From: Shewanella sp.
GTDB taxonomy: Bacteria; Pseudomonadota; Gammaproteobacteria; Enterobacterales; Shewanellaceae
Direction of reading: 5' to 3'
NCBI GenBank assembly: GCA_004195335.1
Contig: SDWK01000221.1
Location: 1-11,817 of the forward strand
Length of the DNA: 11,817 bases
Shown: positions 7,037-11,817 of the stretch, one piece after another
How the letters are laid out: each line of letters starts with the position of its first letter
How positions within the stretch are numbered: position 1 is the stretch's first letter
The notes under the pieces: model-generated
What the model saw: only the letters and a program-made list of their open reading frames with translations
What the model was told of the DNA's origin: nothing
The model's database searches: none
Position numbers and translations under genes: made by a program

Positions 7037-7042
7037 ATTTTA
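7037..7042 (-). promoter_or_regulatory. csrB: Candidate -10 box of the csrB promoter
   Basis: TAAAAT on the minus strand, placing the transcript start near 7029-7030, so the RNA would begin roughly GTACAAGGAAATACG, similar in style to the 5' end of E. coli CsrB. No good -35 is visible, as expected for a promoter that depends on an activator. Confidence 0.45.
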
Positions 7043-7198
7043 GAGGAAATTGAGATAAAAACGGGTTAAATACTAAACTTTAACATTCGTGAAAACTAAT
7101 GCTTACTTCGAAGTTTGTCGTAAACAACTGTCTTACCTAGATAAAATGAACAAGGTGAGGTTTTACTACAAGTAAACAATTCTTATCTCTCACACTCA

Positions 7199-7216
7199 TG
7201 TAAGAGATCTCTCACA
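7199..7216 (-). promoter_or_regulatory. UvrY/SirA/GacA binding box upstream of csrB
   Basis: The minus strand reads TGTGAGAGATCTCTTACA, an 18-bp imperfect palindrome that, as I recall, equals the UvrY (SirA) site upstream of E. coli csrB and fits the GacA box TGTAAG-N6-CTTACA. Its centre is about 178 bp from the predicted csrB start, close to the far-upstream position known in E. coli. A half-site copy, ATCTCTCACA (7185-7194), repeats the plus-strand half (7207-7216) exactly 22 bp away, i.e. about two helical turns. Confidence 0.85.
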
Positions 7217-7870
7217 AGAAGACTGGCAGATTGGATATACGCAAAAAAAATATCTCTTTGATAAATTCGATAAAAGAAGAAAAAACAATCTCTATACGAG
7301 TAATAGCCGTGTATTCCTATCGGTTATCAGCTCGGCAATCTCCGAAATGATATTTGTCATCCTTTAGCGTGTTTTCTTCATCTATCTAGCTGTTTTTTTT
7401 GATTATACCTCTGTATTTTGGATACAGATCCGGTTCTCAGGGGCCAATACCTAAATTCTGCTCCAAGGATCCCAATGATGGATATGACTCTAGCCAATAG
7501 AGACACCTCAGCTATCAAACAAGTATCACGGCATTCAAATGACTTTAACAATATAAGCTGGCATAACTTAGAAAACGAAGAGAAACGTTACAAGTGCTAA
7601 TTTAAATTGCATGCAGGAATGCGCAGTAAGCCTTTGAATTATAATCTATATTATAAATCAATATCGATACAGCTCAAATATTGAGTAACTTATCCTGCGG
7701 ATTTGAGAGAGATCTCTTACACACGCATCTGAACATATAGAGATCACCGATTTGATTATTTTGTGAAGCCAGACCAAACTCATTGAATAAGCGAATAAAA
7801 TTACTGAATAGAGAATACTATTTACAGACTTTAGGAGATTGTGGACTTAACAAATACGCCTATGGGTAAG
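7217..7870. other. Long intergenic stretch upstream of csrB, no confident gene
   Basis: AT-rich DNA between the csrB UvrY box and the end of the Mpo1-like gene. It holds a second UvrY-type box (7704-7721), a T8 run on the plus strand (7393-7400), a small inverted repeat CTGTAT-TTTGG-ATACAG (7411-7427) and a low-quality 60-codon frame starting with TTG at 7418 that I do not accept as a gene. GGA triplets are not strand-biased here, so it does not look like a second CsrB-type RNA. No clear terminator follows the Mpo1-like gene. Confidence 0.5.
7704..7721 (+). promoter_or_regulatory. Second UvrY/GacA-type box
   Basis: TGAGAGAGATCTCTTACA differs from the csrB-proximal box by one base (A for T at position 3). 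It lies 505 bp further from csrB on the upstream side, with its strong half facing the opposite way. It may act with the first box, serve an unidentified promoter, or be a decoy; the sequence alone does not decide. Confidence 0.6.
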
Positions 7871-8230
7871 TTATCCATTTTCTTTATTTGCGACAAAAAT
7901 ACGGATAACCTTTTGACTCAGCATGACCCAATCAGCCATGAAACTATATAAAGGATAGTCAAAAGTGGCAGGTCTGTTCTTCTCAAATAGAAAATGGCCT
8001 AGCCAGGCAAAACCATATCCAACTATAGGTAATAATAGAAGTGATACTAAGCTGCCAGTTATAATGGCCACAATTAAAATTAATAATACAATTAGGCTGC
8101 CTACATAATGTAGTCCGCGGCAGGTGGGATTTTGATGCTGAGATAGATAAAAAGGGTAGAACTCCTTAAAACTTCTATACCTCTGTTTTCTATCTATGTG
8201 TTTATTTATATCGTCGGTATTGTTAGTCAT
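7871..8230 (-). CDS. Mpo1-like / DUF962 membrane protein
   Basis: Small inner-membrane protein of the DUF962 (YGL010w/Mpo1-like) family. Yeast Mpo1 is an iron-dependent dioxygenase acting on 2-hydroxy fatty acids in the ER; what bacterial members do is not established to my knowledge. Family signatures: FYLSQHQNPTCRGLHYVG, a hydrophobic hairpin of two membrane helices (LIVLLILIVAIITG, LVSLLLLPIVGYG), then AWLGHFLFEKNRPATFDYPL with conserved His and Glu residues, and a third hydrophobic stretch near the end. The frame extends to a GTG at 8242 and an ATG at 8236, but the ATG at 8230 has GGA 6-8 nt upstream and gives an ATGACTAA-type 8-nt overlap with the GNAT stop, so I prefer it (119 aa). It is the second gene of a two-gene operon. 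Confidence 0.85.
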   Translation of the reverse strand: MTNNTDDINKHIDRKQRYRSFKEFYPFYLSQHQNPTCRGLHYVGSLIVLLILIVAIITGSLVSLLLLPIVGYGFAWLGHFLFEKNRPATFDYPLYSFMADWVMLSQKVIRIFVANKENG

Positions 8231-8873
8231 TTTCATGTCCACGATAAAAGAGCAACTCCCCTTCTACCTTTCCTATCGATATAGCTTCTAAAAGGGCAAA
8301 ACCATGCTGACTAAATAATTGTGCATGGCTCGATTCACTCACAAACACCCCGATCCCGTCGAGTTCAGGTTGCTCATCACACCAACTCAAGACGGCTTCA
8401 ACAAGCTGGCTTCCCAAACCTTTACTCTGCTCAGTCGGTGATATGGCGATAAATTGTAAAATTCCACAACTGGGACTGGGCAGATGCTCTAACAAGCAGG
8501 CCTCTTTATTCATTAATGCTTGAGTCGATTGCCAACCCGTACTGATTAACATCTTTAAGCGCCAATGCCAGTATCTAGCCTCCCCTAAAGGCACTTGCTG
8601 TGTAACGATACAAGCAACACCTATCATGCGTTCATCATCAAACAGTCCGATTAAGGCCTGCTCCTGTTGCCATAATTCGTTCAACTCTTCACGAATCGCC
8701 CCTCTTAACTTCTGTTCGTACATAGCAAGATCGCCCCCATGCAGGGCATCGATAAAAAACGGATCATCATGGTAGGCGTTATAGAGTATAGAAGCTGCAA
8801 CTCGCAAATCTTCAGCTGTGAGATAAACGGCTCGATACTGCTCTAATTGTTGGTTATCTGCATTTGTCATCAA
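8223..8873 (-). CDS. GNAT family N-acetyltransferase
   Basis: 216-aa cytoplasmic acetyltransferase of the GCN5-related family; acceptor substrate unknown. Motif A is visible as ILQFIAISPTEQSKGLGSQLVEAVL (residues 138-162), with the acetyl-CoA pyrophosphate loop QSKGLGS (149-155). Motif B corresponds to GIGVFVSESSHAQLFSQHGFALLE (173-196), where an N/S-x-x-A-x-x-L-F-x-x-x-G-F pattern is typical. The N-terminal half (about 15-110) is less conserved and begins AVYLTAEDLRVAASILYNAYHDDPFF. AAAGG lies about 9 nt before the first of two adjacent ATGs. An FNR-type site is 10 nt upstream of the start. It overlaps the Mpo1-like gene, so both are likely transcribed together. Confidence 0.88.
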   Translation of the reverse strand: MMTNADNQQLEQYRAVYLTAEDLRVAASILYNAYHDDPFFIDALHGGDLAMYEQKLRGAIREELNELWQQEQALIGLFDDERMIGVACIVTQQVPLGEARYWHWRLKMLISTGWQSTQALMNKEACLLEHLPSPSCGILQFIAISPTEQSKGLGSQLVEAVLSWCDEQPELDGIGVFVSESSHAQLFSQHGFALLEAISIGKVEGELLFYRGHEND

Positions 8874-8882
8874 TGTTAACCT

Positions 8883-8896
8883 TTGATCTAGATCAA
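8883..8896. promoter_or_regulatory. FNR/EtrA-type binding site
   Basis: TTGATCTAGATCAA is a perfect 14-bp palindrome and an exact match to the FNR consensus TTGAT-N4-ATCAA; the Shewanella orthologue is EtrA. It lies 10 nt upstream of the GNAT ATG, a position more typical of repression of that gene, and 144 nt before the divergent DUF2789 ATG, where it could activate only a start site far upstream of that gene. Confidence 0.65.
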
Positions 8897-9039
8897 TTAT
8901 CTAACAATGTAGCAAGCAAGCTTAATAGTGTAAATATCAATCATGTATCGCATTAAAAATAGTCACTTTCTGGCGTTTGTTCCATACTTATATAAGCCTT
9001 TTTGTAATATCGACCATAATTCATGATCTGGAGCCATAG

Positions 9040-9270
9040 ATGGATACAACGCCACAAGACCTTAGCCACCTATTCGAACAACTCGGTTTGGAAAATAGCG
9101 AGGAGAGTATCGAGAAATTTATTAGCAGTAATACCATTCTAGATAAAGTACTTATCTTTCAGGCTGACATTTGGAATGAGTCACAAAAAAGTTTCTTAAA
9201 AGAGTCCATAGAAGAAGACGCCCAATGGTCAGAACTTATCGACCATTTAGACGCCCAGTTAAGAAAGTGA
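9040..9270 (+). CDS. DUF2789 family protein
   Basis: A 76-aa acidic, helical, cytoplasmic protein that I recognise as DUF2789, a family of small proteins of unknown function. The pattern is an N-terminal LSHLFEQLGL helix, a second segment EESIEKFISSNTILDKVLIFQADIWNESQKSFLKESI, and a C-terminal DAQWSELIDHLDAQLRK helix. It starts with ATG preceded by GGAG at about 7 nt spacing, a good ribosome site. Monocistronic: its neighbours on both sides point the other way. Likely promoter elements (TTATATAA, TAATAT) lie at about 8980-9015 but no pair is convincing. Confidence 0.82.
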   Translation: MDTTPQDLSHLFEQLGLENSEESIEKFISSNTILDKVLIFQADIWNESQKSFLKESIEEDAQWSELIDHLDAQLRK

Positions 9271-9304
9271 CTAGGACCGGTTTATCTTTCGAGCTTGAAT
9301 TTTA

Positions 9305-9410
9305 CTCAATCTCAATGGGTTTAGTGCAAGGCATTGAGCGATGACGCCTAATGGATTAAGCGAAAAGCTCGTGACACAGCAATAAGCCCATTGAGATGAG
9401 CCCGTAGGGC
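9305..9410. repeat. Intergenic inverted-repeat element plus GCCC hairpin
   Basis: CTCAATCTCAATGGGTTTA (9305-9323) pairs with TAAGCCCATTGAGATGAG (9383-9400), with one wobble and one single-base bulge, around a 59-nt centre. A flanking GAGCTT (9292-9297) also pairs with AAGCTC (9365-9370) inside. A small hairpin GCCC-GTA-GGGC (9400-9410) follows directly. There is no coding frame. It lies between converging genes, so it may terminate transcription, but the structured centre suggests a dispersed intergenic repeat. The family is unknown to me. Confidence 0.6.
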
Positions 9411-9481
9411 AGCGTTTGTTAGCCGCCACTTTTAACAAGAGTTATTACGTTATCGCCTATTTATGTACGATTGCATGGTCT

Positions 9482-9563
9482 ATTTTGTTCCATACAAAAT
9501 AAGACATTTCCTCCATCCATGGAGGTCAGATGTAGAAGGTAGAGTAACGCAGGAGCATCTACC
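9482..9563. repeat. Cluster of three short inverted repeats in the convergent intergenic region
   Basis: ATTTTG-N7-CAAAAT (9482-9500), CCTCCAT-CC-ATGGAGG (9510-9525) and GGTAGA-N14-TCTACC (9538-9563) follow one another. They lie between the ends of the DUF2789 gene and the lipoprotein gene and could be bidirectional terminators, but none has a proper U-tract. Nothing coding is visible in 9271-9660. Confidence 0.4.
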
Positions 9564-9660
9564 AAGAATCACTACACCACACAAGCTCCGCCTAACTCTC
9601 ATAGATAAAGAATAAAAGCCAACGACTCGCTGCAAAAACAACCATGAAAGGTCAACAGGC

Positions 9661-10032
9661 CTAGATATTACCGTACGCCTTTTCTCCCCAACCTACGAGC
9701 GCACCATTACTGATAACCACAGGGGTACATTCGTCTTTTGTGGTTTTTCCATCGCCATTCATATGTTGAGTACGGTAAAAGAGTACATGGACCTCTTTAT
9801 TTTCCTGAATATAAGCTTCATTGAAATCGGCTTGCCCCATCAAGATCTGAACTTGATCTCGGCTCATCCCTAGACTCAATCTGGCCAAATTTGCTCTATT
9901 GTTAGTTTGAGATTTTTCCCAGCTCGCTTGGTTATCCCACCCAGATTCACTGTCGCCAACATTGAGCACACAACCTGTTAGACCTAAGCTTGTGACCCCA
10001 ATAAATACTAAACCCATTAAATTTGTTTTCAC
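9661..10032 (-). CDS. DUF3192 family lipoprotein
   Basis: Predicted lipoprotein of the DUF3192 family, function unknown. A signal peptide ends in lipobox LTGC; Gly rather than Asp after the signal region gives no hint of inner-membrane retention. The mature part contains NNRANLARLSLGMSRDQVQILMGQADF, a BamE/SmpA-like pattern, then HVLFYRTQ, DGKTTKDECTPVV and LVGWGEKAY, which are typical of the family. The frame is open to an ATG at 10050, but the GTG at 10032 has GGGAAG five bases upstream and yields MKTNLMGLVFIGV, a cleaner type II signal peptide with Cys21; the ATG has no ribosome site. I therefore choose the GTG (123 aa). Downstream it converges with the DUF2789 gene. Confidence 0.82.
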   Translation of the reverse strand: MKTNLMGLVFIGVTSLGLTGCVLNVGDSESGWDNQASWEKSQTNNRANLARLSLGMSRDQVQILMGQADFNEAYIQENKEVHVLFYRTQHMNGDGKTTKDECTPVVISNGALVGWGEKAYGNI

Positions 10033-10178
10033 TATGTCTTCCCGTTTCATTATTATGATAAGAAGAGGTAAAGCAAATCACAGGCCAAAACCGTATCTAC
10101 CTGTTTTAATTGTTTTTTATTTATTCGAAAACTTTTATGTTAGTAATATCGACTAACCGATGAGAAAATTAACTAATT

Positions 10179-10505
10179 ATGAGCTCTTTAGAACACGTAT
10201 TAGCCGCAGCAAAATCGATCGCAACCTCCGGTAAGGTTCCCAGCCTTGCACTGATCAAGGCTAAGCTGGGTAACAGTGTCCCGATGCCGATCCTCATACA
10301 AGGCTTACAGCAGTATAAATCCATGTCACAAGATTTAATCAATCAACTGCCAGATATGCAGGTGACGCAAGAAAAAGCCAAGCCAAAAGATGAACAAGCT
10401 GAAATTGCTGAACTAAAAAAAGAACTCATGCAATTAAAGGCTGCTTATAAAGAGATGAATGAACGATTAACGTTTTTGGAAGAAAACCATAAGGCAGAAA
10501 AGTAA
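10179..10505 (+). CDS. Hypothetical coiled-coil protein, possible DNA-binding N-terminus
   Basis: 108-aa cytoplasmic protein I cannot name. Residues 3-47 (LEHVLAAAKSIATSGKVPSL...IKAKLG...ILIQGLQQYK) have the helix pattern of a small winged-helix-like domain, similar in style to KfrA-type N-termini. Residues 70-105 (QAEIAELKKELMQLKAAY..MNERLTFLEENH) form a heptad coiled coil. It ends in TAA whose last base is the A of the next ATG (TAATG), so it is probably co-translated with the Zn-ribbon protein and may work with it. The ribosome site is weak. The DNA-binding reading is an inference only. Confidence 0.72.
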   Translation: MSSLEHVLAAAKSIATSGKVPSLALIKAKLGNSVPMPILIQGLQQYKSMSQDLINQLPDMQVTQEKAKPKDEQAEIAELKKELMQLKAAYKEMNERLTFLEENHKAEK

Positions 10506-11278
10506 TGCAGGTTGTTGAGCTAAGATTTGAATGTTTTGACAACACCACGATTACCGCCGCCGAAAAAACGATCAATGGATTACTGGAAGCATATCGAGCT
10601 AATGGCCAAGTATTAGGGCGGGAGTTCGCCGTTGCGTTCAATGACGGTGAGTTTAAAGTCAGGCTGCTGATGCCAGAGAAGAGTAGCTTAGCAAAACGAT
10701 TCAATAGCCCTTGGGTCGAGCAGGCTCTGAGCGAGTTAACAGAAGCTAAACTTCTGGCTCCCAGAGAAAAGTATATCGGGCAAGATATTAATTCAGAGGT
10801 AAGTAGTACCGAAACACCCAGTTGGCAGCTGCTGTATACCAGTTATGTGCATATGTGCTCTCCGGTTCGTAATGGAGACACCCTGCAGCCGATCCCCCTA
10901 TATCAACTTCCAGCGACATTTAACGGCGATCACAAGCGCATTATTCGTTGGCAAACTGAATGGCAAGCCTGCGACGAACTGCAGATGGCTGCGGCCACAA
11001 AAGCCGAATTTGCGGCGTTGGAGGAGCTAACATCACCGAAAAGCGATCTATTTCGTCGCGGTTGGGATTTAAGAGGTCGGATTGAATACCTGACAAAAAT
11101 TCCAACTTACTACTACCTCTATCGCGTTGGTGGAGATACTCTAGCCTCAGAGAAAGCTAGGCCTTGTCCACGTTGCGGAAATAAAAACTGGTTACTCGAA
11201 GAACCACTTCTAGATATGTTTCATTTCCGTTGTGATGCTTGCAGGATTGTCTCAAATATCTCTTGGGATCATCTTTAA
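10505..11278 (+). CDS. Zn-ribbon-containing, possibly nucleic-acid-binding protein (DUF2310)
   Basis: 257-aa protein that I recognise as the DUF2310 family of Zn-ribbon proteins; a nucleic-acid role has been suggested for the family but not shown to my knowledge. The C-terminus carries a zinc ribbon with Cys221, Cys224 (CPRCG), Cys243 and Cys246 (CDAC). The N-terminal domain (1-80) starts VVELRFECFDN and ends near LLMPEKSSLAKRF. A middle region holds WQLLYTSYVHMCSPVR and IPLYQLPATFNGDHK..IRWQTEWQACDELQM, typical for the family. Start and previous stop share one base. Its stop is 10 nt from a perfect palindrome that separates it from the converging syd. In Shewanella a Zn-ribbon gene beside syd is, I believe, usual. 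Confidence 0.85.
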   Translation: MQVVELRFECFDNTTITAAEKTINGLLEAYRANGQVLGREFAVAFNDGEFKVRLLMPEKSSLAKRFNSPWVEQALSELTEAKLLAPREKYIGQDINSEVSSTETPSWQLLYTSYVHMCSPVRNGDTLQPIPLYQLPATFNGDHKRIIRWQTEWQACDELQMAAATKAEFAALEELTSPKSDLFRRGWDLRGRIEYLTKIPTYYYLYRVGGDTLASEKARPCPRCGNKNWLLEEPLLDMFHFRCDACRIVSNISWDHL

Positions 11279-11288
11279 AAGAAGGAGC

Positions 11289-11318
11289 TAGATTCTAGGA
11301 CCTAGGTCCTAGAATCTA
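11289..11318. terminator. Perfect 30-bp palindrome between converging genes, possible bidirectional terminator
   Basis: The half TAGATTCTAGGACCT (11289-11303) is followed by its exact reverse complement. It begins 10 nt after the Zn-ribbon stop and includes the syd stop codon (11316-11318). It contains three CTAG tetramers. As RNA it folds into a 13-bp stem with a 4-nt loop in both directions, but neither side has a U-tract, so termination is plausible rather than shown. Confidence 0.6.
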
Positions 11319-11817
11319 ATTACCTCTTAAATTGCGCCACATCAACTTGATACGCTGCCAGATCCCCGGATGATCAAGCTCAGGCATAGACTCCTCAACA
11401 TGTAACTCGGGAGGGGCGACTCTCGGTATTAAAGAGGCAATAAACCCATCCAAACTATCGCTGAGTTTTTCGCTGGGCTGCTCTCCCGGTATTTCAACCC
11501 ATACGCTGCCATCACTATTATCGACCGTTAGCATCCTATCGCCATCACCCAACACTCCGATAAACCAGGTTGGAGCTTGTTTCAGCTTACGTTTCATCAT
11601 CAGATGACCAATCATATTCTGCTGCAGGTAGTCAAAATCAGTTTCGTTCCAGACTTGCAATAACTCGCCCTCTCCCCATTCGGAGTTAAATAACAGTGGC
11701 GCCGAAAAATATTCACCAAAAAAAGCATTTATTTCAGTTCGTAAAGTGATCTCTAACGCCGTATCGACATTGTGAAAAGACCCGCTCTCTTGCCTTTTTA
11801 CCGGCCGCCACATTACC
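11316..11817 (-). CDS. syd: SecY-interacting protein Syd, C-terminal part (5' end off the right edge)
   Basis: Syd is a peripheral inner-membrane protein that binds SecY and can disturb or monitor faulty SecYEG complexes. About 166 codons are present, and the frame is open to the edge (a Val codon precedes the Met at 11813), so the Met is internal. Matching features: [67 protein letters not shown] and [15 protein letters not shown]. coli Syd has the same order with QENLIGHLVTQKRLK. The C-terminus has a Shewanella-like tail ([20 protein letters not shown]) beyond the E. coli end. In E. coli syd is next to csrB and yqcC; here extra genes separate them. Confidence 0.93.
   Translation of the reverse strand, partial: VMWRPVKRQESGSFHNVDTALEITLRTEINAFFGEYFSAPLLFNSEWGEGELLQVWNETDFDYLQQNMIGHLMMKRKLKQAPTWFIGVLGDGDRMLTVDNSDGSVWVEIPGEQPSEKLSDSLDGFIASLIPRVAPPELHVEESMPELDHPGIWQRIKLMWRNLRGN

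Noticed and set aside
7418..7600. 60-codon plus-strand frame with a TTG start in the csrB upstream region
   Set aside because: No ribosome site, no recognisable family, composition like random AT-rich DNA.
7217..7700. A second CsrB/CsrC-type RNA under the orphan UvrY box
   Set aside because: GGA triplets are few and not biased to one strand, and no terminator hairpin is visible; only the box itself is retained.
9290..9430. Integron attC site or cassette array
   Set aside because: GTTTGTTAGCC resembles one end only; no matching RYYYAAC partner, no second site and no integrase.

Overview
The window looks like chromosomal DNA of a marine gammaproteobacterium, most likely Shewanella. Reasons: the Syd fragment, TruC, YqcC, YqcA, and the DUF3549, DUF3301, DUF3192 and DUF2789 proteins are Shewanella/Vibrio-like. 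A miniature element with ATACCAATCGGTATAA ends of a kind I associate with Shewanella and related genomes is also present. The genus is an inference from recalled family resemblance, not from a search.

Left part (1-4460, minus strand). A piece of an HlyD/RND membrane-fusion protein runs off the left edge and abuts a purU that has lost its last ~25 codons, so this is a rearrangement (or assembly) junction at about 201-218. Next, in transcription order, come yqcC, truC, a small 55-aa ORF, the flavodoxin gene yqcA and a glucose-type PTS permease (ptsG-like EIICB) whose start lies inside the end of yqcA. The yqcC-truC-yqcA order matches E. coli.

Middle (4461-7870). A divergent, 4-nt-overlapping pair (DUF3549, DUF3301) is followed by a 264-bp inverted-repeat element. 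Then comes an apparently empty 1.3-kb stretch which I read as the gene for a large CsrB-type regulatory RNA on the minus strand (about 6346-7029). Evidence: about 40 GGA triplets on one strand against about one on the other, GGA in hairpin loops, a GC hairpin plus U-tract at its end, and an 18-bp UvrY/SirA/GacA box about 180 bp upstream of the likely start. In E. coli csrB also lies between yqcC and syd, so position supports the call. The RNA contains a three-copy ~120-130 bp tandem repeat. A second UvrY-type box lies ~500 bp further upstream with no obvious target.

Right part (7871-11817). A GNAT acetyltransferase and an Mpo1-like (DUF962) membrane protein form a two-gene minus-strand operon with a consensus FNR/EtrA site beside the acetyltransferase start. 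Then come a DUF2789 protein (plus), a convergent intergenic region full of inverted repeats, a DUF3192 lipoprotein (minus), a coiled-coil protein plus Zn-ribbon protein operon (plus), and the 3' part of syd (minus) running off the right edge. A perfect 30-bp palindrome separates the last two converging genes.

The genes are mostly housekeeping: tRNA pseudouridylation, flavodoxin, Sec-associated Syd and sugar uptake. The most interesting element is the CsrB RNA, which would titrate the translational regulator CsrA under BarA-UvrY control and so link the locus to global carbon and motility regulation.
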